Below, in pieces: positions 1 to 8,557 of a stretch of 64,000 nt of DNA (position 1 is the stretch's first letter; each line of letters starts with the position of its first letter). The translations under genes and the position numbers were made by a program. This DNA comes from Brevundimonas sp. UBA5713 (GTDB lineage: Bacteria > Pseudomonadota > Alphaproteobacteria > Caulobacterales > Caulobacteraceae), in assembly GCF_002419815.1 (NCBI RefSeq), contig NZ_DIGV01000019.1, positions 1 to 64,000 on the forward strand, given 5' to 3'. The notes under the pieces were generated by a model. That model ran no database searches and was not told where the DNA came from. It saw only the letters and a program-made list of their open reading frames with translations.

Positions 1-446
1 GGGCTGGTGCCGCCGGTGCCGATCCATTTGTTGCCGCCTTCGTGGCGCTCTTTTTGCTCTTCAAGGCGCTGTTTCAGCGTCTCCATCAGCTTTTCAAATC
101 CGCCGAGCGCCTCGATCTGGGCCTTTTCTTCCTCGGTCAGATATTTCTCGTTCAGGAGCTTTAGCCAGTCTTCGGGGATGGCGGCAGACACTTCGTCGCC
201 CGCGACAGGGCCTTCAAAGCCTTTGAAAACCTTGCCGAATACCTGATCGAAGCGATCATAGTGTTTTTCGTCCTTCACCAGCACGGCGCGCGACAGGTGA
301 TAGAAGTCGTCGATGCTGCGGCCAGTGGTGTCTTCGGCCCCCGGACCGATCACGCCCTTGTCCATGGCTTCCATCAGATGGAGCCATTCCTTCAGCGAAA
401 CCGGAACCTTGGCGTCGCGCAGGGCAGTGAAAAACGGCAGCAGCAT
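1..446 (-). CDS. VWA-domain CoxE-like protein, 3' part missing
   Basis: The gene reads leftward out of the window, so only about the first 148 codons are visible, starting at the ATG at 446. The protein opens MLLPFFTALRDAKVPVSLKE and continues with a helical region rich in charged residues. This opening is typical of the CoxE-like VWA proteins of proteobacteria, often partnered with a MoxR-type AAA ATPase, whose C-terminal von Willebrand A domain lies beyond the window here. The family assignment rests on the N-terminus alone, because the metal-binding MIDAS motif cannot be seen. It lies 62 bp downstream of the GNAT gene on the same strand. Confidence 0.7.
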   Translation of the reverse strand, partial: MLLPFFTALRDAKVPVSLKEWLHLMEAMDKGVIGPGAEDTTGRSIDDFYHLSRAVLVKDEKHYDRFDQVFGKVFKGFEGPVAGDEVSAAIPEDWLKLLNEKYLTEEEKAQIEALGGFEKLMETLKQRLEEQKERHEGGNKWIGTGGTS

Positions 447-508
447 GGGCAGTCCTGAACCCCTTGAAAAGGCGTGATCTGATTTAGACCATGGCACTAA
501 GGCAGCGT

Positions 509-1036
509 CTATGCCCGCCGCAGGATGAACTCGTCGTCCAGCCATTGGCCGACAGGGTACTGGTACTCGCCGACCTTTTCGAAGCCGTGGGCACCATACA
601 GTTTCTGGGCTTTCAGATTGCCGCTCCAGACGCCGATCCACAAAGCGCCTGTCGTCTGTTTTTCCATCCATGACAGAGCACGTGTCAGCAACTCGGTCCC
701 GAGGCCCCGACCCTGTGCGGCCTTGGCGACATACAGGCGGCGCAGTTCCATCTCGCCCTCTTGGGCCAGCGGGTGGGGCAGCCCGTTAGGCCCAGCATGG
801 CACAGAGCCAGAATCTCGCCATCCCGTTCGGCCAGCCAGAAGATGCACGCCGGATCGTGGATGCGTTTGGCCAAGGCCTCTTCGCTAAAGCTTTCGGCAA
901 AAAACACGTCCAGATCGGCCTGCGGATAGGGGATGCCAAAGCCGTCTACGAAGGTCTCGAAAAAGGTTTGGCGGCTGAACGCCGACAGGGCGGTCAGGTC
1001 GGCGTCGGTGACAGGACGGATGTGGTAATCGCTCAT
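509..1036 (-). CDS. GNAT family N-acetyltransferase
   Basis: A 175-residue protein that transfers an acetyl group from acetyl-CoA to an amine; the substrate is unknown. The start MSDYHIRPVTDADL is a classic GNAT opening (strand beta1 followed by the first helix). The acetyl-CoA pyrophosphate loop is visible as QGRGLG near residues 108-113, after the strand MELRRLYV. The C-terminal LYGAHGFEKVGEY also fits motif B of the family. A longer reading frame runs upstream to 1282, but the added sequence is low-quality and overlaps the divergent gene, so I take ATG 1036. The soluble protein should be cytoplasmic. Confidence 0.85.
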   Translation of the reverse strand: MSDYHIRPVTDADLTALSAFSRQTFFETFVDGFGIPYPQADLDVFFAESFSEEALAKRIHDPACIFWLAERDGEILALCHAGPNGLPHPLAQEGEMELRRLYVAKAAQGRGLGTELLTRALSWMEKQTTGALWIGVWSGNLKAQKLYGAHGFEKVGEYQYPVGQWLDDEFILRRA

Positions 1037-1232
1037 GTTTGACTGCCTAGCGGCTGTCTGCGCCGGTTGCCAGAGGTCAGGAAAAACGTCCTGGCGCGAT
1101 CCAATATTCATATACCCAAGGTTGATCGCCCTTCGCCCAGACGGTACGAAACGAAGAATCGCATGTGTCCGGTCGTATTCGGACCAGAGGGGAGGGAGCG
1201 GGGATGGACAGGCCGTCAGGCCGTGATCTCCT

Positions 1233-1856
1233 ATGATAATGGCCAATACCCTTCCTTCCGACTTTCCGCCTGCCACAGCCAAACGCGCGGGGGCCGTTGT
1301 GCTGGCCCGTCATGGCAAACCTGCCTTGTCGCGTCGTTGCTGGCTGTCGGCCACCGAGTATGTGGACTGGTGGGCCCGCTATGAGGAGGGGGGGCTGTAT
1401 TCGCCCCAATCCCCGCCTGCAGACCTGTTGGCGACCGCGAAAAAGGCAGCAGTCCTTCTGACCTCGTCACGCAGGCGAGCGCGAGAGACAGGAGATGCTG
1501 TCTGCGGAGGGAGGGTCTACAAAAGCGAGGACCTTTTTATCGAAGCGCCCCTGCCGCCGCCGCCGCTGCCCTCATGGTTCAAGATGCCGCCGCGTCTGTG
1601 GGGCGTGCTGTCGCGGCTGTTCTGGCACCTTTGCCGTAATCCGCGTGGTGGCGAGACCCGCAAGGAAGCCGAGCAACGCGCCGGACGCGCCGCGGACTAT
1701 TTGATTGCGCGGGCCGAAGACGGTCAAGATGTGCTTTTGCTGGCGCACGGCTATTTCAACTTTATGATCGGCAAACAGCTGCAGGCGCGAGGCTGGAAAC
1801 TGACGCTGGACCAGGGGTTCAAATACTGGCGTCAGCGCCGTTTTGAACGGGTTTAA
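1233..1856 (+). CDS. histidine phosphatase (phosphoglycerate mutase-like) family protein
   Basis: A 207-residue protein of the histidine phosphatase superfamily. The catalytic RHG motif is at residues 26-28 in LARHGKP, and the second conserved His is near residue 172 in LLAHGYFNF, followed by a C-terminal region typical of short cytoplasmic members. The proline-rich stretch APLPPPPLPSW lies between the two. These enzymes use a phospho-histidine intermediate; the substrate cannot be read from sequence. It is divergent from the GNAT gene with about 196 bp between them. Two in-frame ATGs (1233 and 1239) are possible starts. Confidence 0.8.
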   Translation: MIMANTLPSDFPPATAKRAGAVVLARHGKPALSRRCWLSATEYVDWWARYEEGGLYSPQSPPADLLATAKKAAVLLTSSRRRARETGDAVCGGRVYKSEDLFIEAPLPPPPLPSWFKMPPRLWGVLSRLFWHLCRNPRGGETRKEAEQRAGRAADYLIARAEDGQDVLLLAHGYFNFMIGKQLQARGWKLTLDQGFKYWRQRRFERV

Positions 1857-1924
1857 TCCCTCATCACCCGGCGGCACCTTACAGCAAGGTTGAACCCGTG
1901 CCGCACCCCCTCTAGTTTGCGCGC

Positions 1925-2182
1925 ATGACCGAAGCATCTGCGACGAACGCCATCCCGACCGACCTCAGCTTTGAGGACGCCCTTCAGCGTCTGGAGACCA
2001 TCGTCTCCCGTCTGGAGTCGGGTCAGGCCGGACTGGAAGAATCCATCAGCCTTTATGAGCAGGGGGCCCAACTGAAAGCCCATTGCGAAGCCCGCCTGAA
2101 GGCGGCCCAATTGCGCGTGGAAAAGATCGTCGTCGGCCCCGATCAACAGGCACAAGGGGTCACGCCTGCGGACTTCGGCTAA
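1925..2182 (+). CDS. xseB: exodeoxyribonuclease VII small subunit
   Basis: An 85-residue protein that with XseA forms exonuclease VII, which degrades single-stranded DNA. The family signature is clear: SFEDALQRLETIVSRLESG, then LEESISLYEQGAQL and a helix with CEARLKAAQLRVEKI. Length is normal for XseB. It is the first gene of a tight run xseB-csaA-ispA; the stop TAA overlaps the next ATG (TAATG). Placement of xseB beside ispA and dxs is common in proteobacteria and supports the call. Confidence 0.95.
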   Translation: MTEASATNAIPTDLSFEDALQRLETIVSRLESGQAGLEESISLYEQGAQLKAHCEARLKAAQLRVEKIVVGPDQQAQGVTPADFG

Positions 2183-2538
2183 TGGCCGCTGGCGAGATTG
2201 CGCCGCAGATCGGCTTTGAGGACTTTCTCAAGGTCGATATCCGTGTGGGCCAGATCATTCAGGCCGAGCCCTTTCCCGAGGCACGCAAACCCGCCTATCG
2301 GCTGACCATCGATTTCGGACCGGCCATCGGCGTCAAACGCTCGTCGGCCCAGATCACCGAAAACTATTCCTTGGAACAGCTTCAGGGACGCAAGGTGGCG
2401 GCGGTGGTGAATTTTCCGCCGCGCCAGATCGGGCCGATGATGTCCGAAGTGCTGACCCTGGGCTTTCCCGACGCTAACGGCCATGTGGTGCTGTTGGGCG
2501 TTGATCGAGACCTGCCATTGGGCGGGAGGCTTTATTGA
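2182..2538 (+). CDS. csaA: CsaA-type tRNA-binding domain protein
   Basis: A 118-residue stand-alone tRNA-binding (OB-fold) protein. It shows FEDFLKVDIRVGQI at residues 11-24, KPAYRLTIDFG, then the diagnostic KRSSAQIT and VVNFPPRQIGPMMSEVLTLG, ending VLLGVDRDLPLG. These match the CsaA family, described as a homodimeric tRNA-binding protein with chaperone or secretion-related activity; the role in alphaproteobacteria is not settled. A longer frame starting at 2083 would overlap xseB; the ATG at 2182 sits in a TAATG junction, implying translational coupling. Its stop overlaps the ispA start. Confidence 0.9.
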   Translation: MAAGEIAPQIGFEDFLKVDIRVGQIIQAEPFPEARKPAYRLTIDFGPAIGVKRSSAQITENYSLEQLQGRKVAAVVNFPPRQIGPMMSEVLTLGFPDANGHVVLLGVDRDLPLGGRLY

Positions 2539-3446
2539 CGATTTTGGCTGCAAATTCGCCCGAGCAGGCGGTTCTGGACCGCGTGGCCGAGGTGGCCGAT
2601 CTGGTCACCGTGGCGCTGGATCGCCTGTTGCCGCGCGGCGAAGGCCCCGAGGCGCGCCTGACCGAGGCCATGCGCTATGCCGCGCTGGGACCGGGCAAGC
2701 GCCTGCGCCCCTTCTTTGCCATGGAAGCGGCGCGTCTGTTCGATCTGGACGAAGGTTGGGTATTGCGCGCGGCGTGTGCGCTGGAATGCATCCACGCCTA
2801 TTCGCTGGTGCATGATGACCTGCCGGCGATGGACAATGACGACGTGCGTCGCGGGCGTCCGACCCTGCACCGCGCCTATGATGAGGCCACGGCCATTCTG
2901 GCAGGCGATGCCCTGCAGACGGCAGCGTTCGACATCATTCTGGACGAAGACACCCACGACGATCCGGTTATCCGTTGCGAACTGGGCAAACGTCTGGCCT
3001 TTGCTTCCGGCGCGCTGGGCATGGCGGGCGGTCAGATGATCGACCTGATGGGCGTGCGCGATGATCTGGGCGGGGTGGCGCGCATGCAGCGCCTGAAGAC
3101 CGGTGCCCTGTTCGCCTATGCTTTCGAAATCCCTTTGATCATGGCCCGCGCCAGCGACAGCCAACGCAGCGCCTTGATGAATTTCGCCCACGATATCGGT
3201 CTGGCCTATCAGATCGTCGATGATGTGCTCGACGCCGAAGGTTCGGCCGAGGAAATGGGCAAGGCAGCGGGCGGTAAGGATGCGGCCCTCGGCAAAACCA
3301 ATTTCGTAACCCTGCTGGGTGTGGACGCGGCGCGGCAGAGAGTCGCGCATCTGGCCGATCAGGCCCGTGGCCATCTTGACGTTTTCGGCCACGATGCCGA
3401 AATCCTTAAAGCCAGCGTGGATTTTGTTCTCAAGCGTCGGGCCTGA
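2535..3446 (+). CDS. ispA: farnesyl diphosphate synthase (geranyltranstransferase)
   Basis: A 303-residue polyprenyl synthetase condensing IPP with DMAPP and GPP to make farnesyl diphosphate in the cytoplasm. The first aspartate-rich motif DDLPAMDNDDVRRG (residues 94-107) has the two-residue insertion typical of bacterial FPP synthases, and the second, DDVLD, is near residues 229-233. GPGKRLRP and the lysine-rich KAAGGKDAALGKTNFV are also present. The start is TTG, overlapping the csaA stop in TTGA, with GGAGG five bases upstream at 2525-2529. The product feeds quinone and undecaprenyl synthesis; dxs follows about 80 bp downstream. Confidence 0.95.
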   Translation: MTILAANSPEQAVLDRVAEVADLVTVALDRLLPRGEGPEARLTEAMRYAALGPGKRLRPFFAMEAARLFDLDEGWVLRAACALECIHAYSLVHDDLPAMDNDDVRRGRPTLHRAYDEATAILAGDALQTAAFDIILDEDTHDDPVIRCELGKRLAFASGALGMAGGQMIDLMGVRDDLGGVARMQRLKTGALFAYAFEIPLIMARASDSQRSALMNFAHDIGLAYQIVDDVLDAEGSAEEMGKAAGGKDAALGKTNFVTLLGVDAARQRVAHLADQARGHLDVFGHDAEILKASVDFVLKRRA

Positions 3447-3526
3447 TCCGGAAACGATTTGTTTCCCCACGGATTTGTGACAGTTCGCCCTTCGTCCTTT
3501 CAGCCTGCAAGGCTATTTAAAACCCT

Positions 3527-5410
3527 ATGCCCCACACCCCCCTTCTCGACACCGTAAACATCCCCGCCGACATGAGCGGGTTCGACATCCCCCAGCTGAA
3601 ACAGCTGGCCGATGAGGTGCGGGCCGAGACCATCGACGCCGTGTCGGTAACGGGCGGCCATCTGGGCGCGGGGCTGGGTGTGGTGGAGCTGACGGTGGCA
3701 CTGCACCACCTCCTGGATACGCCAAAAGACATTCTGATTTGGGATGTCGGTCACCAGTGCTATCCGCACAAGATCCTGACCGGGCGGCGCGACCGTATCC
3801 GCACCCTGCGTCAGGGCGGTGGTCTGTCGGGCTTCACCAAGCGCGCTGAAAGCGAATACGACCCGTTCGGCGCGGCCCACGCCTCGACCTCCATTTCGGC
3901 TGGTCTGGGCTTTGCCGCTGCGCGAGACCAGCAGGGGCATGACAACAAGGTTGTGGCCGTTATCGGTGACGGCTCGATCACGGCGGGCATGGCCTATGAG
4001 GCCATGAACAACGCCATCGAGGCGACCAACGGCCAGTTCATGGTCATCCTGAACGACAACGACATGTCGATCGCGCCTCCGGTGGGCGCCATGAGCGCCT
4101 ATCTGGCCAAACAGGTTTCGGGCGACGCCTATCAGCGCGTGCGTAACTTCGGCAAAAAGTTCGTCGACCACATGCCGCGCCCGATCCGCGAGACGGCGCG
4201 CAAGGCCGAGGAATACGCCCGCGGCATGGTCGCTGGCGGCACGTTCTTCGAGGAACTGGGCTTCTACTACATCGGCCCGATCGATGGTCATGACATGAAC
4301 CATCTGGTGCCGATCCTGAAGAATGCGCTCAAGATCACCGACAAGCCGGTTCTGGTCCACGTCGTGACGCAAAAGGGCAAGGGCTATGCCCCTGCCGAGA
4401 ACAGCGCCGACAAATACCATGGCGTGGTCAAGTTCGATGTGGAGTCGGGCAAGCAGGCCAAGGCCATCTCGAACGCGCCCAGCTACACCAAGGTGTTCGG
4501 CACCGAGCTGACCAAACACGCGGCCAATGACCCGACCATCGTCGGCATCACCGCCGCCATGCCGTCGGGCACGGGCATCGACCTGTTCGGTCAGGCCTAT
4601 CCGGATCGCGTCTATGATGTGGGCATTGCCGAACAGCACGCCGTGACCTTCGCTGCCGGCATGGCTGCGGACGGCATGAAGCCGTTCTGCGCCATCTATT
4701 CGACCTTCCTTCAGCGCGGCTACGACCAAGTAGTCCACGACGTAGCCATCCAGTCGCTGCCGGTGCGCTTTGCGATGGATCGTGCGGGTCTGGTAGGGGC
4801 TGACGGCTCGACCCATGCCGGTTCGTTCGACATTGGCTTCATGGGCACTTTGCCGGGCATGGTGCTGATGGCCGCAGCCGACGAGGCTGAGCTGGCTGCC
4901 ATGATCGCCACCTCGCTGGAAATCAACGACCGCCCGTCGGCCTTCCGCTATCCGCGTGGCGACGGTGTGGGCGTGGAAATCCCCGAACTGGCCAAGCCGC
5001 TGGACATCGGCAAGGGCCGCATCGTCAAGGAAGGCACCAAGGTCGCCATCCTGTCGCTGGGTACCCGCCTGCAGGAAAGCCTGAAGGCCGCCGACATTCT
5101 GGAACAGGCCGGTATCTCGACCACCATCGCCGATGCCCGCTTCGCCAAGCCGCTGGACGAGGACCTGATCCTGCGCCTTGCCCGCGAGCACGAAGTGCTG
5201 ATCACAGTGGAAGAGGGCGCTATGGGCGGCTTCGGGGCTTTTGTGCTCCAGATGCTTGCCGAAAAGGGCGCTCTGGACCGTGGCCTCAAGATCCGCACAA
5301 TGCACCTGCCGGACATCTTCCAGGACCACAACAGCCCCATGGCCATGTACGACGAGGCGGGTCTCAACGCCAAGCACATCGCGGCCAAGGCGATCGAGGC
5401 GCTGGGATAG
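3527..5410 (+). CDS. dxs: 1-deoxy-D-xylulose-5-phosphate synthase
   Basis: A 627-residue thiamine-diphosphate enzyme that joins pyruvate and glyceraldehyde 3-phosphate in the first step of the MEP isoprenoid pathway. Visible landmarks are GGHLGAGLG near residues 43-51, WDVGHQCYPHKILTGR near 72-87, the thiamine-diphosphate motif starting GDGSITAGMAYEAMNN at 147 and ending NDND at 176-179, and the C-terminal pyrimidine-binding part DVGIAEQHAVTFAAGMA. Length fits the family. A 654-codon antisense frame covers the gene but is a shadow. With ispA just upstream this makes a local isoprenoid block. Confidence 0.97.
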   Translation: MPHTPLLDTVNIPADMSGFDIPQLKQLADEVRAETIDAVSVTGGHLGAGLGVVELTVALHHLLDTPKDILIWDVGHQCYPHKILTGRRDRIRTLRQGGGLSGFTKRAESEYDPFGAAHASTSISAGLGFAAARDQQGHDNKVVAVIGDGSITAGMAYEAMNNAIEATNGQFMVILNDNDMSIAPPVGAMSAYLAKQVSGDAYQRVRNFGKKFVDHMPRPIRETARKAEEYARGMVAGGTFFEELGFYYIGPIDGHDMNHLVPILKNALKITDKPVLVHVVTQKGKGYAPAENSADKYHGVVKFDVESGKQAKAISNAPSYTKVFGTELTKHAANDPTIVGITAAMPSGTGIDLFGQAYPDRVYDVGIAEQHAVTFAAGMAADGMKPFCAIYSTFLQRGYDQVVHDVAIQSLPVRFAMDRAGLVGADGSTHAGSFDIGFMGTLPGMVLMAAADEAELAAMIATSLEINDRPSAFRYPRGDGVGVEIPELAKPLDIGKGRIVKEGTKVAILSLGTRLQESLKAADILEQAGISTTIADARFAKPLDEDLILRLAREHEVLITVEEGAMGGFGAFVLQMLAEKGALDRGLKIRTMHLPDIFQDHNSPMAMYDEAGLNAKHIAAKAIEALG

Positions 5411-5460
5411 GCTAAGTCGTGGTGGCGGTGGCCCTTTGAGGTTTTCACCGCCATCAGGCA

Positions 5461-6132
5461 TCATTTGATTGGCTTAAAATCTATAGAGTATTTTTTCAAG
5501 TTCATCTTCGAAATTTGAATGCCAAGTTCTCTGCCTATTTCTAATATTTGACGTTCGTCGTGCGTATTTATCTTAGCTCCGAGATAGATTTTACTAATCG
5601 GATTGTTCCTGCGTATGGAAATTTTGCCGGGTGATGGGCTGAACATCCGCCATTCTCGTTCTCCAGACCACTTTATTGTCTTGCTAGAGAGGCAGTTTTT
5701 GGATTTTTCTTCGATATCGTAGCTGTCAATATTCAAAACTGGAGCATGTTCTGAGTACATCATGCGAGCAAATTCAATATTTTCTTCAAGTCCTCTTAAA
5801 AGCGAATTGAAGTTGTATTGAACGCAAATTCCTTGAAATCTATCTGCGTAATGAGCCCACATTGTTTCGTGGTCATAAGTTTCAGAAAATGATGCAATTC
5901 CTATTCTTGATATTTGTACTTTAATTAGTTCTTTGTTTTCAAATCTGTTAGAAATTATAGATGTAATTCTATCTTCGTCGTATGCGCCCTCCATGGGGTC
6001 GTTCATTTTGCTGTATGTAGAGCAGTATATATAATTACTCTGAATGGCATCTATTTCTTGTTCACAGTTCTTTCCTAGCGACCTGTATCGAAAGAGATGA
6101 ATTGGTTTTCCATAAATTTTGGTCTCAGCCAT
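5461..6132 (-). CDS. DUF2971 domain protein, AT-rich
   Basis: A 223-residue protein with the DUF2971 pattern: HLFRYRSLGKNCEQEI near the start, then YIYCSTYSKMNDPMEG, SFSETYDHETMWAHYADRFQGICVQYNF, and KTIKWSGEREWRMF. The biochemical role is unknown; family members are often scattered in accessory DNA. Base composition is strikingly AT-rich with many AAT, ATA and TTT codons, unlike the G+C-rich genes on both sides, which suggests recent transfer. A good ribosome binding site (AGGGGGA) precedes ATG 6132. It begins only 17 bp after the stop of the gamma-glutamyltransferase gene on the same strand, so it may be read through from it. Confidence 0.85.
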   Translation of the reverse strand: MAETKIYGKPIHLFRYRSLGKNCEQEIDAIQSNYIYCSTYSKMNDPMEGAYDEDRITSIISNRFENKELIKVQISRIGIASFSETYDHETMWAHYADRFQGICVQYNFNSLLRGLEENIEFARMMYSEHAPVLNIDSYDIEEKSKNCLSSKTIKWSGEREWRMFSPSPGKISIRRNNPISKIYLGAKINTHDERQILEIGRELGIQISKMNLKKYSIDFKPIK

Positions 6133-6149
6133 ATGCGTCCCCCTTTATT

Positions 6150-7994
6150 TCAATAAGCCAACGCCAGCCCGTCCTTGCGCATCTCTGACGCGGCTCCATA
6201 GGTCCAGCGGCCGTCGGGGTTTTGCTGCATCATGACGTTCTGATACCCGCCGAAGCCGCCGTCGGGGCCACCGAGGGTCCAGCCCATTTCGGTCAGGCGG
6301 GTCTTGGTGATGTCCGGCACGCCGCTTTCCAGATGTAGCTTGCCGACGCCCTCCTGCGACTGGCCTGTGGGCTCTGAGGAGCCATAATGCTGCCAGCGCG
6401 GGGCATCGCCGGCTTCTTGCGGGTCGAGGCCATAGTCGACCATGTTGATGATGATCTGGGCCTGTCCCTGCGGCTGCATACCGCCGCCCATGACGCCATA
6501 GGCCAGCCACGGTTTGCCATCCTTGACCGCAAAGCCCGGAATGATGGTGTGGAACGGGCGTTTGCCGGGGGCATAGATGTTGGGGTGGCCATCTTCGACC
6601 GAGAAGAGTTCGCCACGGTTCTGGAACATGAAGCCCAGCGTGCGACGGCCCTGATCGGGCACAAGACCAGAGCCCATGCCGCGATAGTTGGACTGGATCC
6701 AGCTGACCATCATGCCGTCCTTGTCGGCAACGCTGAAATAGGTGGTGTCACCTTGCGTCGGGGCGTCCCCGGGGAAGGCGCGGTCCATGACGCGGTTGGG
6801 ATTGATCAGGGCGGCACGCTCTTGGGCATAGGCCTTGGAGTTCAGATACTCGACCGGCGTCTTGCTGAAGCGGGCATCGGCGAACCATTTGGCGCGGTCT
6901 TCAAACGCCAGTCGCTTGGCCTCGGCCTGATGATGGATGGAGGCGGCGGACTGGAAGCCCATAGTCTTCAGATCGAACTGTTCGCAGATGTTCAGAATCT
7001 GGTTGGTCGACAGGCCCTGGGTGTTCGGGCCAAGCGAATAGACATCGACGCCGCGATAGTTGGTCATGATCGGTTCGACCCATTCGGTCTGGTGCGAGGC
7101 CAGATCGCCACGGTCGATCCAGCCACCGATGCGGCGGAAATAACGGACCATGGCATCGGCCAGCTCGCCCTCATAGAAGGCGTCGCGGCCTTGCTCGGCG
7201 ATGATGCGATAGGTGCGACCGAGGTCAGGATTTGCAAAGATCTGCCCGACCTTGGGGATGCTGCCGTTCGGCGCATAGACCTTTTTGCGGTTCTCGTTTT
7301 CCTCGATGATCGACGACTGGCGATCAAACAGGCCCATGTTCCGCTCAAGGTAGTAGGCAATGGCCTGCGGCACTGGCACGCCCTGTTCGCACAGCTCGGC
7401 GACGGGCAGCAGCACATCCTTCCACGGCAGCTTTCCGTACTTCTGGTGTGCGCTCCACCACGCATCCACCGCACCCGGTACACTGACTGTCACAGCGCCA
7501 TAGCGGGGCAGGGCGCCGTTCGTGGCGCGATTACGCACCTGCTCCAGCCCGAGTAGGCGAGGGGAGGCACCCGACCCGTTGAAACCCACCACCTTGCGCT
7601 GCTGCGGGTCCCACAACAGTCCAAAGGCGTCGCCGCCGATGCCGTTGCCTGTAGGCTCGAGGAAGCCCAGTGCCGCATTGATGGCGATGGCGGCATCAAT
7701 GGCCGAGCCACCGCGCTTCAGCGTTTCAATACCGATCAGGGTCGCGACTGGGTGGGCGGTCGCTGCCGCACCATGCTGACCCCATACCGTGGAGCGACCG
7801 GCGAAGGGGGCACCTGAAATGCGGTCACCGGGGCCGACACGCAGGGATTGAGGAGCGGAAGTTGGCGCTTCGGTCGTTGCGGGTGCAGTCGATGCAGGCA
7901 CCGATGCGGCCTCCTGTGCCACAACCGACTTGCTCAGGCCGGTGGCCAGCGCGGCTCCGACCGGAATGGCACCCAGAAACTTACGACGATCCAT
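6150..7994 (-). CDS. ggt: gamma-glutamyltransferase family protein, Tat-exported
   Basis: A 614-residue Ntn-hydrolase precursor of the gamma-glutamyltranspeptidase family, expected to cleave itself into large and small subunits and act on glutathione or gamma-glutamyl peptides in the periplasm. The N-terminus MDRRKFLGAIPVGAALATG is a twin-arginine signal. ATHPVATLIGIETLKRGGSAIDAA matches the family start, and the autocatalytic Thr is in GDTTYFSVAD, near residue 417. The usual GGS/PGGS region reads GGGMQPQGQAQI, as in the GGT-like branch, so transpeptidase activity is less certain than hydrolysis. ATG 7994, with GGGGAG six bases upstream, is preferred over the TTG at 8000. Confidence 0.9.
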   Translation of the reverse strand: MDRRKFLGAIPVGAALATGLSKSVVAQEAASVPASTAPATTEAPTSAPQSLRVGPGDRISGAPFAGRSTVWGQHGAAATAHPVATLIGIETLKRGGSAIDAAIAINAALGFLEPTGNGIGGDAFGLLWDPQQRKVVGFNGSGASPRLLGLEQVRNRATNGALPRYGAVTVSVPGAVDAWWSAHQKYGKLPWKDVLLPVAELCEQGVPVPQAIAYYLERNMGLFDRQSSIIEENENRKKVYAPNGSIPKVGQIFANPDLGRTYRIIAEQGRDAFYEGELADAMVRYFRRIGGWIDRGDLASHQTEWVEPIMTNYRGVDVYSLGPNTQGLSTNQILNICEQFDLKTMGFQSAASIHHQAEAKRLAFEDRAKWFADARFSKTPVEYLNSKAYAQERAALINPNRVMDRAFPGDAPTQGDTTYFSVADKDGMMVSWIQSNYRGMGSGLVPDQGRRTLGFMFQNRGELFSVEDGHPNIYAPGKRPFHTIIPGFAVKDGKPWLAYGVMGGGMQPQGQAQIIINMVDYGLDPQEAGDAPRWQHYGSSEPTGQSQEGVGKLHLESGVPDITKTRLTEMGWTLGGPDGGFGGYQNVMMQQNPDGRWTYGAASEMRKDGLALAY

Positions 7995-8083
7995 GGTCAA
8001 CTCCCCCTCGGATTACAGCAGAATATTGGTCTGCCGAACCGTAGCCGTGTGCAACCCCCTGATCCTCACTTGGCAAAGAAAAA

Positions 8084-8107
8084 GGGCCGCATCGGGAGAT
8101 GCGACCC
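8084..8107 (-). terminator. intrinsic terminator after exbD
   Basis: Read on the minus strand, a ten-pair stem GGGTCGCATC/GATGCGGCCC (one G-U pair) with a four-base loop is followed by TTTTTCTTT (8083 down to 8075). It lies 27 bp past the exbD stop and ends that transcript before ggt. Confidence 0.85.
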
Positions 8108-8134
8108 TTAAATCCTTTGGCGTGATGCCGAAGA

Positions 8135-8557
8135 CTATTCGATGTCTTCGTTCAGCAGGCCGACCTTGAACATGCCGTTTTCCTGCAGGGTGTTCATCAC
8201 TTCCATGAACTGGTTGTACTTCACGTCGGCCTGGGCGCGGATGAAGACGCGCTCTTCGCGGCAGTCGGTGGCCACGGCCTGAGCGGCGCAGACATCGGCA
8301 GCCAGAGTGGTCAGGCTGGTTTTAGCGTCGGCGATGTACAGGTCGCCGCCGTTTTGGATGCTGACGTAAACCGGCTCTTTCGGTTTTTCGTTCGGATTGT
8401 TCGACGGCACTGCCGGCGGCAGGTCCAGCTTGATCGACACGGTTGCCATCGGAGCGGCCACCATGAAGATGATCAGCAGAACCAGCATGATATCCACGAA
8501 CGGCGTAACGTTGATGTCGGCGTTCTGGTCGCCGCCGTTGCCCATTTTCGCACCCAT
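8135..8557 (-). CDS. exbD: ExbD/TolR family biopolymer transport protein
   Basis: A 140-residue inner-membrane protein with a short cytoplasmic tail, one transmembrane helix and a periplasmic domain. The helix INVTPFVDIMLVLLIIFMV carries the conserved Asp used for proton-driven energising of TonB-type systems. The periplasmic part contains two cysteines in VCAAQAVATDC, which could form a disulfide. No exbB or tonB is adjacent: folE lies upstream and ggt downstream, so the ExbB and TonB partners must be encoded elsewhere. It probably powers TonB-dependent receptors such as the one at 59069. ATG 8557 has GGAGA about seven bases upstream. Confidence 0.92.
   Translation of the reverse strand: MGAKMGNGGDQNADINVTPFVDIMLVLLIIFMVAAPMATVSIKLDLPPAVPSNNPNEKPKEPVYVSIQNGGDLYIADAKTSLTTLAADVCAAQAVATDCREERVFIRAQADVKYNQFMEVMNTLQENGMFKVGLLNEDIE

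Noticed and set aside
3500..5464. A 654-codon antisense frame opposite dxs
   Set aside because: It has no recognisable domain, and it arises from G+C-rich third-position bias on the sense strand. The dxs frame is certain.
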